Notes: generated by a model not told the origin, from the sequence alone. DNA of 64,000 bases from Salinihabitans flavidus (GCF_900110425.1 NZ_FODS01000001.1:124001-188000), one strand, 5' to 3'; positions 44,796 through 54,706 are shown, numbered from the stretch's first letter. Translations and numbers: made by a program.

Positions 44796-45587
44796 ATGAG
44801 CGATACGATTCTTTCGGAGAGGCACGGCGATTGGGTGCAGATTACGCTTAATCGCCCGGATCGGCTGAACTCCTTCAACGAAGAGATGCATCTTGCCCTC
44901 CGCGCGGCCCTCGAAGAGGCACACGATTCGGGCGCTCGTGCCATTGTTCTGACGGGCGCTGGCCGCGGGTTCTGCGCGGGTCAGGATCTGGGCGACCGCG
45001 ACCCTTCGAAGATGGACGCCCCCCCCGATCTCAGCGTCACGATCAACACCTACTACAGCCCGCTGGTCAAACTGATTCGTAGCCTTGAGTTTCCTGTCAT
45101 CTGCGCCGTCAACGGTGTCGCCGCCGGTGCCGGGGCCAATATCGCGCTGGCCTGCGACATCGTGCTGGCCGCGGACAGCGCGAAGTTCATCCAGAGCTTT
45201 GCCAAGGTCGGGCTGGTGCCCGATGCCGGTGGCACATGGTCTCTCACCCGCCTGCTGGGTGAGGCCCGTGCAAAGGCCCTTGCCCTGACCGCGGAACCGC
45301 TACCCGCCACCACCGCGGCAGAGTGGGGGCTGATCTGGAAAGCCCTGCCCGACGCCGAGTTGATGGAGAGCGCACACGCCCTCGCCGAACAATTCGCCAA
45401 GGGCCCGACCATTGGACTTGGCCTGACGAAGGCGGCCATTCACGCCGCTGGCACCAATAGCCTTGACGAGCAGTTGGCCCTTGAGGCGGAGTTTCAGAAA
45501 GCATGCGGCGAAAGCCCGGATTACGCAGAGGGCGTCAGCGCCTTCCTTGAAAAGCGCGTCCCGAACTACACCGGAAAGAAGGCATGA
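44796..45587 (+). CDS. paaG: 1,2-epoxyphenylacetyl-CoA isomerase
   Basis: Converts ring-1,2-epoxyphenylacetyl-CoA to oxepin-CoA. The 263-residue crotonase-fold enzyme has the CoA/oxyanion elements GAGRGFCAGQDLGDRD and CAVNGVAAGAGANIALACDIVLA, and KVGLVPDAGGTWSL, where PaaG carries the catalytic Asp in place of the hydratase Glu. Length matches the family. ATG 44796 (MSDTILSERHGDW) is preferred to the ATG at 44778. Its stop overlaps the paaI start by 4 bp. First gene of the paaG-paaI-paaK-paaR-DMT operon. Confidence 0.94.
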   Translation: MSDTILSERHGDWVQITLNRPDRLNSFNEEMHLALRAALEEAHDSGARAIVLTGAGRGFCAGQDLGDRDPSKMDAPPDLSVTINTYYSPLVKLIRSLEFPVICAVNGVAAGAGANIALACDIVLAADSAKFIQSFAKVGLVPDAGGTWSLTRLLGEARAKALALTAEPLPATTAAEWGLIWKALPDAELMESAHALAEQFAKGPTIGLGLTKAAIHAAGTNSLDEQLALEAEFQKACGESPDYAEGVSAFLEKRVPNYTGKKA

Positions 45588-46009
45588 CACCCAAGGAACG
45601 CGCCGAAAAATCCGCCACGGCCATGTGGTCGGGCGATGCCGCCTCAAAGTGGGCGGGCATGGAGATTACCCATATCGACGAAGGCACGGCAACGCTTGAG
45701 ATGACGGTGCAGGATCATCACTGCAACGGGCACGCGATCTGCCACGGCGGTGTGACATTCATGCTCGCCGACAGTGCCTTTGCCTTTGCCTGCAACAGCC
45801 GCAACCAGTCCACCGTCGCACAGCACAACATGATAAGCTTCATCTCGGCGGGTCAGCGTGGCGATCGGCTCACGGCGACCGCGACGGAGCTGAGCCTGAC
45901 GGGGCGCAGCGGGATTTATGACGTCAAGGTGACCAATCAGGATGGCAGGGTGATCGCAGAATTCCGCGGCTTTTCCCGCGCGATCAGCGGTCAGCTTTTC
46001 GAAGAATAG
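45584..46009 (+). CDS. paaI: Hydroxyphenylacetyl-CoA thioesterase
   Basis: A 141-residue hot-dog-fold thioesterase that removes CoA from dead-end hydroxyphenylacetyl-CoA esters, protecting the CoA pool. The family motif CNGHAICHGGVTFMLADSAFAFACNSRN is present with the catalytic Asp in LADSAFA, and LTATATELSLTGRSGIYDVKVTNQDGRVIAEFRGFSR closes the domain. It overlaps paaG by ATGA and precedes paaK by 14 bp, so all three are co-transcribed. Confidence 0.94.
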   Translation: MTPKERAEKSATAMWSGDAASKWAGMEITHIDEGTATLEMTVQDHHCNGHAICHGGVTFMLADSAFAFACNSRNQSTVAQHNMISFISAGQRGDRLTATATELSLTGRSGIYDVKVTNQDGRVIAEFRGFSRAISGQLFEE

Positions 46010-46023
46010 GCGAGGAGGACGCG

Positions 46024-47334
46024 ATGAAAGACCTGACCCCGAACAAATCCGATCTGGAGCCAATCGAAATTGCCTCCGTCGACGAGATTCGCGCCCTCCA
46101 GCTGAAGCGGCTGAAATGGTCGCTTCGGCATGCCTATGACAACGTCCCGATGTATCGGAAACGTTTTGACGACGCCGGCGTTCATCCCGACGATCTCAAG
46201 GAACTGAAGGATCTCGGGAAGTTTCCATTCACCTACAAGAACGACCTGCGCGACAATTATCCCTTCGGTCTTTTTGCCGTACCGCACGATCAGATCATTC
46301 GCCTGCACGCCTCGTCTGGCACCACCGGCAAGCCGACCGTGGTGGGCTACACCAAAAATGACATCGACGTCTGGGCCGATATGGTCGCCCGCTCTCTGCG
46401 CGCCTCGGGGCTGCGGCGGGGCGACATGATTCACAACGCCTATGGGTATGGCCTTTTCACTGGCGGGCTTGGCGCGCACTACGGGATTGAACGGCTCGGG
46501 GCCTGCGTGGTGCCGATGAGCGGGGGACAGACCGAGAAACAGGTGAACCTGATCAGCGACTTCAAGCCTGACGGGATCATGGTGACCCCCTCCTACATGC
46601 TCAACATTCTTGAGCAGTTCCACAAGCAGGGCCTCGACCCGCGCAAGTCTTCCCTGTCGGTGGGCGTGTTCGGCGCGGAACCATGGACCAACGCCATGCG
46701 CCTGGAGGTCGAGGCCGCCTTCGACATGCACGCGGTCGATATCTACGGCCTGTCGGAAATCATGGGGCCGGGCGTCGCCAACGAATGCGTGGAGACCAAG
46801 GACGGCCTGCATGTCTGGGAAGATCACTTTTTCCCCGAGATCATCAACCCCGAAACCGGCGAGGTGGTGGAAGATGGCGAAATGGGCGAGTTGGTCTTCA
46901 CCACGCTGACCAAGGAAGGGCTGCCGATGGTCCGCTACCGCACGCGGGATCTGACCCGGCTTTTGCCCGGTTCGGCCCGATCCATGCGCAGGATGGAGAA
47001 GATTACCGGCCGCTCCGATGACATGATCATCCTGCGCGGAGTCAATGTGTTCCCGACACAGGTCGAGGAACAGGTGCTTGCCACCGGCGGCCTGTCCAAC
47101 CACTTCCAGATCGAACTCTACAAATCCGGGCGGATGGATGCGATGCGCATCTATGTCGAGGCCATGCCCGATGCCGCTGACAACGCGTCCAAGACAGCGG
47201 CGGCGCGGATGCTCGTCAAGCATATCAAGGATATGGTGGGCGTCTCGACAGAGGTGATCGTGGGCGATCCGGGCGAAGTGGAACGTTCGCAGGGCAAGGC
47301 CAAACGCGTCGTCGACAATCGCGGCGGGGAGTGA
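46024..47334 (+). CDS. paaK: Phenylacetate-CoA ligase
   Basis: Activates phenylacetate with ATP and CoA, the committing step of the pathway. The 436-residue adenylate-forming enzyme has the P-loop-like HASSGTTGKPTVVGYT at residues 95-110, VDIYGLSEIMGPGVANEC, TKEGLPMVRYRTRDLTRLLPG, and the C-terminal hinge ITGRSDDMIILRGVNVFPTQVEEQVL. A catalytic Lys is in RSQGKAKRVVD near the end. ATG 46024 follows a GAGGAGG ribosome-binding site. The TetR regulator begins 3 bp after its stop. Confidence 0.96.
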   Translation: MKDLTPNKSDLEPIEIASVDEIRALQLKRLKWSLRHAYDNVPMYRKRFDDAGVHPDDLKELKDLGKFPFTYKNDLRDNYPFGLFAVPHDQIIRLHASSGTTGKPTVVGYTKNDIDVWADMVARSLRASGLRRGDMIHNAYGYGLFTGGLGAHYGIERLGACVVPMSGGQTEKQVNLISDFKPDGIMVTPSYMLNILEQFHKQGLDPRKSSLSVGVFGAEPWTNAMRLEVEAAFDMHAVDIYGLSEIMGPGVANECVETKDGLHVWEDHFFPEIINPETGEVVEDGEMGELVFTTLTKEGLPMVRYRTRDLTRLLPGSARSMRRMEKITGRSDDMIILRGVNVFPTQVEEQVLATGGLSNHFQIELYKSGRMDAMRIYVEAMPDAADNASKTAAARMLVKHIKDMVGVSTEVIVGDPGEVERSQGKAKRVVDNRGGE

Positions 47335-47337
47335 CCC

Positions 47338-47934
47338 TTGGCGCGGACCATCGCAAAGGACCACGATCAGAAACGGGCGCAAATCCTGCGCTCCGCGGCG
47401 AAGGTGTTCGCCGACCAGGGGTTCGATCGCGCATCCATGTCGCAACTCGCCCGCGAATGTGGAATATCGAAAGCGAACATCTATCACTACTACGATAGCA
47501 AGGATGCGCTCCTTTTCGATCTGCTGGACACGTACCTGAGCGGTCTGCGGGACAGGATCTGCGGCACTCCGCTGGACGGGCTCTCCCCCGAAGACAAGCT
47601 GCGCGCCACGATTTCGGCAACGCTGAAGGCCTATCAGGGCGCCGATGACGAACATCGGGTGCAGACCACCGGAATACCTGTCCTGCCGCCCGAGCAACAG
47701 GACATCCTGCGCGCCTATCAGCGGGATATGGTCAAGCATATGTCCGATCTGATCTGCGGCATTGCGCCGGACGTCTTCGAGAATGATCGCGGCAAGCTCT
47801 ATTCCGCGACCATGTCGGTCTTTGGAATGCTCAACTGGTTCTACATGTGGAACAGCAAGGCCGGAGAAGAGGTGCGCGAAGAATACGCGCAGCTTGTTTC
47901 AAATCTCACCCTCAAGGGGGTTCACGGTCTCTGA
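47338..47934 (+). CDS. paaR: TetR family regulator, probable PaaR
   Basis: A 198-residue repressor. The N-terminal DNA-binding domain is KRAQILRSAAKVFADQGFDRASMSQLARECGISKANIYHYYDSKDALLFDLL, with the recognition helix KANIYHYY. TetR proteins called PaaR regulate paa genes in several bacteria by responding to phenylacetyl-CoA; the name is given from context. It starts with TTG at 47338, just 3 bp after paaK, behind a GGGGAG ribosome-binding site. The two CCRACCG-type operators before paaG and paaJ are its likely targets. Confidence 0.85.
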   Translation: MARTIAKDHDQKRAQILRSAAKVFADQGFDRASMSQLARECGISKANIYHYYDSKDALLFDLLDTYLSGLRDRICGTPLDGLSPEDKLRATISATLKAYQGADDEHRVQTTGIPVLPPEQQDILRAYQRDMVKHMSDLICGIAPDVFENDRGKLYSATMSVFGMLNWFYMWNSKAGEEVREEYAQLVSNLTLKGVHGL

Positions 47935-48012
47935 CCCTTGCCGCTGCGCAGCGAATTGGGCACAGTCCCGGCGCAGCGCGGCAACAGGTGCCCGCATCAC
48001 AATGAGGGAGCC

Positions 48013-48921
48013 ATGAACCGTCTGCAATCGGTGGTCCGCCGTCCGATGTCTGCCAGCATCGGGCTCGTCATGGGCGGGGCCTTGTGGGGGCTGATCTGGC
48101 TTCCGCTGCGCGCTCTTGGAGCATTCGGGCTCGACGGGGCGTGGCCGGGGATCATGATATATGGCGCGACGGCGCTCCTTCTCCTGCCACTGGCCTGGGT
48201 TCGTCGCCATTCGATTCTCAAGCATTGGCAAGGGCTCGCGCTCTGCGGCTTCTTCGCCGGAATGGCCTTCAGCCTCTATACCACCAGCCTGATGTTCACA
48301 GAGGTCGTGCGCGCGATCCTGCTTTTCTACCTCACCCCGGTCTGGGCCACGGCAATGGGCATCGCCCTTCTGGGAGAGCGCATGACGCTTGAGCGCGCGC
48401 TTGCCCTTGTGTTGGGCCTTGTGGGGTTGCTGGTTGTTCTTGGCACCGGGGGCGGTATTCCCTGGCCGCGCAATATCGGGGACTGGATGGCGCTGATGTC
48501 GGGACTGGCCTGGGCGTATGGGTCGCTACAGCTCTACAAGCTCGGCAGCACGGTCCCGGTTCCCGAACAGGTGGTGGCCTTCATCTTCGGCAGTCTGACC
48601 GTGACGCTTTTGACCTTGGTGGTCGGTGGCGCCGCGATGGGGCAGCCCGTCTCTTTCGGCCAATTCCTCGAGGCCACGCCCTGGAGTCTGCTGATAGCGG
48701 TCTATGTGATCCCCATGCTGTTCCTGACGATCTGGCCAGCCACCTTGCTGTCACCCGGCCGTGTCGGCATCCTGCTGATGAGCGAGGTTCTGATTGGCGT
48801 CGTCTCCGCGGCCCTTTGGTCGGGTGAGCCCTTTGGCTGGCGCGAGGGGATCGGCAGCCTACTGATCGTCGGCGCCGGGTTTGTCGAGGTGATGGGGCAC
48901 CGCACCCCGAAACCGATCTGA
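48013..48921 (+). CDS. DMT/EamA family transporter at the end of the paaGIK operon
   Basis: A 302-residue membrane protein with about ten hydrophobic segments in two EamA repeats: GLVMGGALWGLIWLPLRALGAFG near the N-terminus, TSLMFTEVVRAILLFYLTPVWATAMGIALLGERMTLERALAL at the end of the first repeat, and SPGRVGILLMSEVLIGVVSAAL in the second. ATG 48013 follows GAGGGAG. It lies 78 bp after paaR on the same strand, so it may export or import a pathway metabolite. Substrate unknown. Confidence 0.85.
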   Translation: MNRLQSVVRRPMSASIGLVMGGALWGLIWLPLRALGAFGLDGAWPGIMIYGATALLLLPLAWVRRHSILKHWQGLALCGFFAGMAFSLYTTSLMFTEVVRAILLFYLTPVWATAMGIALLGERMTLERALALVLGLVGLLVVLGTGGGIPWPRNIGDWMALMSGLAWAYGSLQLYKLGSTVPVPEQVVAFIFGSLTVTLLTLVVGGAAMGQPVSFGQFLEATPWSLLIAVYVIPMLFLTIWPATLLSPGRVGILLMSEVLIGVVSAALWSGEPFGWREGIGSLLIVGAGFVEVMGHRTPKPI

Positions 48922-48924
48922 CCA

Positions 48925-48942
48925 CCGCGCCCGTTGGCGCGG
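48925..48942. terminator. Hairpin between convergent paa operons
   Basis: CCGCGCC (48925-48931) and GGCGCGG (48936-48942) form a perfect 7-bp stem with a 4-nt loop in the 29-bp gap between the DMT gene and the PaaA-like gene. It could end both transcripts; no T tract is present. Confidence 0.55.
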
Positions 48943-48950
48943 CGCCTGCG

Positions 48951-49709
48951 TCATCCGGCCCGAAGGCCGAGGTTCTCAAGAATGGTCTTGGCTTCGACCT
49001 CCCAGCGGGTGCGAAGCTCCGCGTTGGTGGACCGGCGCAGCCCCATCTCACGCAGGCTTTCGGCCTTTGTGGAACTGGTCGAACCGAAGGATGCGGCCAC
49101 TCGGGGCCACCAGTAATCCACGCTGGCCTGCACCGCCTCCTTGCCGTCCGCATCTATCAGTTTCTGGACACCTTCCTCGGCCAGTTCGGCGTGATGCGCC
49201 TCGACCGGGGCTATGGCGCGGAAGGCTTCGGCCAGCGGCTGATAGCTGATCATCGAAAACTCCGCCAGTTGCACCGTAACCGCGCGCCCCATGAGAAGGT
49301 TCATCACCACCGCATCGGTCCAGCCCTCAAGCGGATAGTTGAACACCGAAAGACGCATGTCATGTTCGGTCCGCATCGTGCCAATATCCGCGTCGCGATC
49401 AAGCCGCGCCGTCCAGGGATGATGGCTGGCATACCGCTCGGTATCGGCGCCGAAATCGCCCATGATACGCAGCACCCGGTCGGCGTTGTCGGTCTTTTCC
49501 AGAACGATCCGCGCCGCGGCGATCCGCTCCTTGATACCGGGGCCTTCGTTGATGATGTCCGCGAAACCCGCCGCCCCGGCCAGCTCACTATCAACGAAAA
49601 TAGCCATGAGCTTGAGAAGCTCCGCACGATAGCGCGGGGGTACGTTGGTGGGGTTGCTCAGCACCCCGCCCGCGGCGAGATAGCTTGCAATGGTCATGTC
49701 TTCGGCCAT
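48951..49709 (-). CDS. Phenylacetic acid catabolism family protein (extra PaaA/PaaC-like)
   Basis: A 252-residue ferritin-like protein at the end of the paaJABCDE operon. It has DSELAGAAGFADIINEGPGIKERIAAARIVLEKTDNADRVLRIMGDFG, SVFNYPLEGWTDAVVMNLLMGRAVTVQLAEFSMISYQPLAEAFRAIAPVEAHHAELAEEG, consistent with the four-helix PaaA/PaaC fold, including E..H pairs (VEAHHAEL) that could bind iron. It is distinct from both PaaA and PaaC, which are also present. Its role is unknown; it may be a chaperone, an alternative subunit or a separate oxygenase component. ATG 49709 has a GGGAGGAC ribosome-binding site, 13 bp after paaE. Confidence 0.8.
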   Translation of the reverse strand: MAEDMTIASYLAAGGVLSNPTNVPPRYRAELLKLMAIFVDSELAGAAGFADIINEGPGIKERIAAARIVLEKTDNADRVLRIMGDFGADTERYASHHPWTARLDRDADIGTMRTEHDMRLSVFNYPLEGWTDAVVMNLLMGRAVTVQLAEFSMISYQPLAEAFRAIAPVEAHHAELAEEGVQKLIDADGKEAVQASVDYWWPRVAASFGSTSSTKAESLREMGLRRSTNAELRTRWEVEAKTILENLGLRAG

Positions 49710-49722
49710 GTCGTGTCCTCCC

Positions 49723-50799
49723 TTACTGGTCGTAATCGACCACGACGGTGTCGGTCAGCGGATAGGATTGGCACGACAGCACATAGCCCTTCTCCACCTC
49801 GTAATCCTCAAGCGCGTGGTTGGCGACCATCTCCACCTCGCCCTCGATCACCCTGCACCGGCAGGTCGAACAGACCCCCGCCTTGCAGGCAAAGGGCGCG
49901 TCGAGATTGTTCGACAACGCCGCATCCAGAATCGTTTCGTCCTTAGGCATGCGGATCGTCTGCGTCGCCCCGTCGAGCGTGATCGCCGCGCTGGCCTGAT
50001 TGGCGCCGCTCGCCGCGTTCCTGGACACGGCTTTCTTCTTGGCGCGCCCCGGCTGACCAGAGGCGAAAAGCTCGAACTTGATCTGGGCCTCGTCCAGACC
50101 AGCCTTGCGCAGCGCCGAGGCGATGCCAAGCATCATCGGCTCCGGCCCGCAGATGAAGGCGGTATCGACATGGTCGATGTCGATCCATCCGGTCTTGAAA
50201 AGATCGGCGCATTTCTCCTCGGTCACGAGGCCGGTGAACAGGTCGATCTCCTGCGCATCCGTCTCAAGAACGTGAATGATGTTGAAACGGCCCATGTAGA
50301 TGTTCTTGAGATCCTCAAGCTCCTCGCGGAACATGATCGTGTTCACACCCTTGTTGGCATATACCAGCGTGAAGGTGGAGTTGGGTTCACGCGCCAGCGT
50401 CGTCTTGATGATCGACAATACCGGCGTGATGCCGGAGCCCCCCGCAAATCCCAGATATTGCCTTTCGGCGTTGGGGTCGATCGGGGTGTGGAAACTGCCC
50501 ATCGGCGGCATCGCCTGAAGCGTGTCGCCCACCTTCAGATCCTCGTTCGCCCAAGTCGAGAACGCGCCGCCATCGACGCGCTTGATCCCGACCTGAAGCA
50601 CCCCGTCATCCTTGCCCGCGCAGATCGAATAGGACCGGCGCAGTTCCTCACCTTCGAAGTCGCGCCGGAAGGTCAGGTATTGGCCCTGAATGAAATCGAA
50701 CGTGTCCGCCGCGCCATTGACGGGCTTCAGCGTGACGACAACCGCGTCACGGATGGTCTTGTGGATATCGGTGACTTCAAGATCGTGAAAGCGCGCCAT
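49723..50799 (-). CDS. paaE: Phenylacetyl-CoA epoxidase reductase subunit
   Basis: Passes electrons from NADPH to the PaaABC oxygenase. The 358-residue protein has an FAD-binding domain with LRRSYSICAGKDD (RxYS motif), an NAD(P)-binding domain with GFAGGSGITPVLSIIKTTL, and a C-terminal plant-type [2Fe-2S] ferredoxin with CKAGVCSTCRCRVIEGE and a fourth Cys in GYVLSCQSYP. ATG 50799 (MARFHDLEVTDI) is preferred. It is separated from paaD by 11 bp. Confidence 0.96.
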   Translation of the reverse strand: MARFHDLEVTDIHKTIRDAVVVTLKPVNGAADTFDFIQGQYLTFRRDFEGEELRRSYSICAGKDDGVLQVGIKRVDGGAFSTWANEDLKVGDTLQAMPPMGSFHTPIDPNAERQYLGFAGGSGITPVLSIIKTTLAREPNSTFTLVYANKGVNTIMFREELEDLKNIYMGRFNIIHVLETDAQEIDLFTGLVTEEKCADLFKTGWIDIDHVDTAFICGPEPMMLGIASALRKAGLDEAQIKFELFASGQPGRAKKKAVSRNAASGANQASAAITLDGATQTIRMPKDETILDAALSNNLDAPFACKAGVCSTCRCRVIEGEVEMVANHALEDYEVEKGYVLSCQSYPLTDTVVVDYDQ

Positions 50800-50810
50800 G
50801 GGTTCCTCCC

Positions 50811-51272
50811 TCAGATGCACTTGAAATATTCAAAAGGTTCAAGACAGTCCTGGCAGCGCCACTGTGCCTTGCACGGGGTAGAGCCGAACTGGCTCAGCTT
50901 TTCGAGATGGGTGCCTCCGCAACGCGGGCAGCGGCTTGGTCCGCCTGCGGGCTGCGGCGGGGCGATCCCGTACTCCTCCAGCTTCGCGCGCGCTTCGTCG
51001 GTCATCCAGTCGGTGGTCCAGGCCGGGGACAACTGTCGCCGAAGCTCCAGATTCTCGATCCCCTTTTCACGCAGCAGCGCCTCGATATCCATGTTGATCA
51101 TTGAGGTCGCGGGGCAGCCCGAATAGGTTGGCGTGACGGTGACGACCAGCGTGTCGCCTTCCCACGTCACCCCCCGGATGATGCCCAGATCGATGAGAGT
51201 GATCACAGGGATCTCCGGGTCGGGAAGGGTTCCGAGCCATTCCCAAACCTGTTCCACACTTGGATGTGTCAT
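50811..51272 (-). CDS. paaD: Phenylacetyl-CoA epoxidase assembly protein
   Basis: A 153-residue protein with a MIP18/DUF59 domain (DPEIPVITLIDLGIIRGVTWEGDTLVVTVTPTYSGCPATSMINMDIEALL) and a C-terminal zinc-ribbon-like part with four Cys in CPRCGGTHLEKLSQFGSTPCKAQWRCQDC. PaaD is thought to help Fe-S cluster assembly in PaaE and is needed for epoxidase activity. Between paaC (20 bp upstream) and paaE. Confidence 0.95.
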   Translation of the reverse strand: MTHPSVEQVWEWLGTLPDPEIPVITLIDLGIIRGVTWEGDTLVVTVTPTYSGCPATSMINMDIEALLREKGIENLELRRQLSPAWTTDWMTDEARAKLEEYGIAPPQPAGGPSRCPRCGGTHLEKLSQFGSTPCKAQWRCQDCLEPFEYFKCI

Positions 51273-51292
51273 TGTCCTACCCTTTCAGGGCG

Positions 51293-52060
51293 CTACCATT
51301 CGCTGCCGGGATAGGCGCGTTGCAGCCATTGCATCGAGCTGACCAGATGGCCGAGGTGTTCGGTGTGCATCCGCCCGGTGCGGCCGCCCTTGTGCGCGAA
51401 CGAGCCGTCGGGAACGGTCAGCGTGGCCTTTTCCATGACCCGGCCCACCAGCGCATCGTATTCGTCGCGCAGGGATGCCGGATCGGGCGCGATTCCCGCG
51501 TCAACCATCGCGGCGTCCACTTCGTCGCTTTCGAAAAGCTCCCCCACATAGGGGTAAAGATAATCGAGCGCGGCCTGCATCCGGGCGTGGCTTTCCTCTG
51601 TCCCGTCGCCAAGTCCGACCACCGTGTCGGCAGAGCGTTCGACGTGGTAGGACACTTCCTTCACCGCCTTCTGGGCGATCTCGCGGACCCTCTCATCGGT
51701 GCCTTTCGCCAGACGCGGCAGCATGATCGAATGCCACGCATCAAACAGGAATTGCCGCATCAGGGTCTGCCCGAAATCGCCGTTCGGAAGCTCCACCAGC
51801 AGCACGTTGCGAAAATCCCAGACGTCGCGCAGAAACGCCAGATCGTCCGCGCTCTTGCCCATCCCCTGCACCTCTGCGGCATAGCCGAGCCAGAGCTGTG
51901 TCTGCCCGATCAGGTCCAGCGCGGTGTTGGCCAGCGCGATATCCTCTTCCAGAATGGGGGCGTGACCGCACCATTCCGACACCCGGTGGCCAAGGATCAG
52001 CGTGTTGTCGCCCGTGCGCAGCAGGAACTGCAAAAGGGCTGTGTTGTCCACCTCCGCCAT
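51293..52060 (-). CDS. paaC: Phenylacetyl-CoA epoxidase structural subunit
   Basis: A 255-residue ferritin-like subunit that holds PaaA in the catalytic complex; it has lost the di-iron site of PaaA. Family blocks: LLQFLLRTGDNTLILGHRVSEWCGHAPILEEDIALANTALDLIGQ and DFGQTLMRQFLFDAWHSIMLPRLAKGTDERVREIAQKAVKEVSYHVERSADTVVGLGDGTEESHARMQAALD. ATG 52060 overlaps the paaB stop by one base (TGATG); a GTG one codon earlier is possible. Confidence 0.95.
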   Translation of the reverse strand: MAEVDNTALLQFLLRTGDNTLILGHRVSEWCGHAPILEEDIALANTALDLIGQTQLWLGYAAEVQGMGKSADDLAFLRDVWDFRNVLLVELPNGDFGQTLMRQFLFDAWHSIMLPRLAKGTDERVREIAQKAVKEVSYHVERSADTVVGLGDGTEESHARMQAALDYLYPYVGELFESDEVDAAMVDAGIAPDPASLRDEYDALVGRVMEKATLTVPDGSFAHKGGRTGRMHTEHLGHLVSSMQWLQRAYPGSEW

Positions 52061-52344
52061 CACATGTGCCCCACTTCTTCGGGAATGTCGAAGAACGTCG
52101 GGTGACGATAGACCTTCGATTCGGAAGGCTCGAAAAGCGGACCTTTCTCACCGGGGGCCGTGGCGGCGATATGCCGGGCCTCGACCACCCAGATCGACAC
52201 GCCTTCGTTGCGGCGGGTATAGACGTCGCGAGCGTTCTTGATCGCCATTTCGGCATCCGGCGCATGCAGGCTGCCGACGTGGCGGTGGGCCAGTCCATGC
52301 TGGCCACGGATGAAGACTTCCCAAAGGGGCCATTCGTTTTTCAT
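52060..52344 (-). CDS. paaB: Phenylacetyl-CoA epoxidase subunit PaaB
   Basis: A 94-residue subunit of the phenylacetyl-CoA epoxidase complex, the usual PaaB length. It reads WPLWEVFIRGQHGLAHRHVGSLHAPDAEMAIKNARDVYTRRNEGVSIWVV and continues with a phosphate-contact-like loop. It links PaaAC heterodimers. Overlaps paaC by one base and follows paaA by 24 bp. Confidence 0.96.
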   Translation of the reverse strand: MKNEWPLWEVFIRGQHGLAHRHVGSLHAPDAEMAIKNARDVYTRRNEGVSIWVVEARHIAATAPGEKGPLFEPSESKVYRHPTFFDIPEEVGHM

Positions 52345-52368
52345 GTCTCGTCCTCCTCGCGAACGCGA

Positions 52369-53361
52369 TTACTCGGCTGCCACCCTGGCAGCGGCTTTTT
52401 TCCGGGCGTGGGCCAGAAGTCCGTCGCGCACCCACTGCCCGTCATCCCAGGCGGCCTTGCGGTCGCGCATCCGGTCGGTGTTGCAGGGGCCATTGCCCTT
52501 GAGCACGTCGAAGAATTCGTTCCAGTCGGGATCGGTGAAATCGTAGTGCTCCCGCTCCTCGTTCCAGGTGATGCCCGGATCGGGCAGATCGAGGCCGAGG
52601 TATTCGATCTGCGGCACGGTCTGATCGACAAATTGCTGACGCAGCTCGTCATTCGTCTTCACCTTGATCTTCCAGGCCATCGACTGTTCGGAATGCACCG
52701 AATCCTTGTCGGAGGGGCCGAACATCATCAGCGACGGGAACCACAGACGGTTGAGCGCATCCTGCGCCATCTTCTTCTGGGCCGGCGTGCCGAAGGCCAT
52801 CTTCATGATCGCGTGATAGCCTTGACGCGCGTGGAAGCTTTCTTCCTTGCAGATCCGGACCATCGCGCGGCTGTAGGGGCCGTAGGACGTGCGCTGAAGC
52901 GCGACCTGGTTGATGATCGCGGCACCATCCACCAGCCAGCCCACCGCGCCGATATCGGCCCAGTTCAGCGTGGGATAGTTGAAGATGGAGCTGTATTTCA
53001 TCCGGCCTTCGTGCAGCCGCTCGACCAGATCGTCGCGGGTCACACCCAGTGTTTCGGCGGCGGAATAGAGGTAAAGCCCGTGGCCCGCCTCGTCCTGCAC
53101 CTTCGCCAGCAGGATCGCCTTGCGTTCCAGCGTCGGCGCACGGGTGATCCAGTTGCCCTCGGGAAGTTGCCCGACGACTTCGGAATGCGCGTGCTGCCCG
53201 ATCTGCCGGATCAGCGTCTTGCGGTAATCCTCCGGCATCCAGTCGCGCGGCTCGATCTTGATGTCGTTGTCGATCTTGTCCTGAAACTCCCGTTCCTGAT
53301 CGGTCATCTCCTCACGGGATTTGATGCCGGGACGGGCTGTCTTGATCATCTGAGCATACAT
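52369..53361 (-). CDS. paaA: Phenylacetyl-CoA epoxidase catalytic subunit
   Basis: The di-iron subunit that epoxidises the aromatic ring of phenylacetyl-CoA. The 330-residue ferritin-like protein contains [25 protein letters not shown] with Glu and His of the metal site, and [22 protein letters not shown] with the second E..H pair, both intact. ATG 53361 ([12 protein letters not shown]) follows a GGGAGG ribosome-binding site, 14 bp after paaJ. The C-terminal [10 protein letters not shown] tail is basic. Second gene of the paaJABCDE operon. Confidence 0.96.
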   Translation of the reverse strand: MYAQMIKTARPGIKSREEMTDQEREFQDKIDNDIKIEPRDWMPEDYRKTLIRQIGQHAHSEVVGQLPEGNWITRAPTLERKAILLAKVQDEAGHGLYLYSAAETLGVTRDDLVERLHEGRMKYSSIFNYPTLNWADIGAVGWLVDGAAIINQVALQRTSYGPYSRAMVRICKEESFHARQGYHAIMKMAFGTPAQKKMAQDALNRLWFPSLMMFGPSDKDSVHSEQSMAWKIKVKTNDELRQQFVDQTVPQIEYLGLDLPDPGITWNEEREHYDFTDPDWNEFFDVLKGNGPCNTDRMRDRKAAWDDGQWVRDGLLAHARKKAAARVAAE

Positions 53362-53375
53362 GTCGGGTTCCTCCC

Positions 53376-54578
<1,203 letters not shown>

Positions 54579-54615
54579 GGATGCGTTTCCTCCTGTTCCG
54601 TCAGCAAATTAATAG

Positions 54616-54631
54616 CCGACCGCATGGTCGG
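54616..54631. promoter_or_regulatory. Probable PaaR (TetR) operator upstream of paaJ
   Basis: CCGACC-GCAT-GGTCGG is a 6-bp perfect inverted repeat with a 4-bp centre, 37 bp upstream of the paaJ start. Its CCRACCG half-site is shared with the site at 44740-44755. Confidence 0.7.
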
Positions 54632-54662
54632 ACATAAGCATAAACGTGATTCGGTGCAATAG

Positions 54663-54706
54663 TAATGTTACACAGATAGCCATTTTCTTCCTTTTTGGTA
54701 ACATTA
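54663..54706. promoter_or_regulatory. Long-spaced perfect inverted repeat upstream of paaJ
   Basis: TAATGTTAC (54663-54671) and GTAACATTA (54698-54706) are perfect 9-bp inverted copies separated by 26 bp. It could be a pair of half-sites for a dimeric regulator or a looped operator; the regulator is unknown. Confidence 0.45.
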
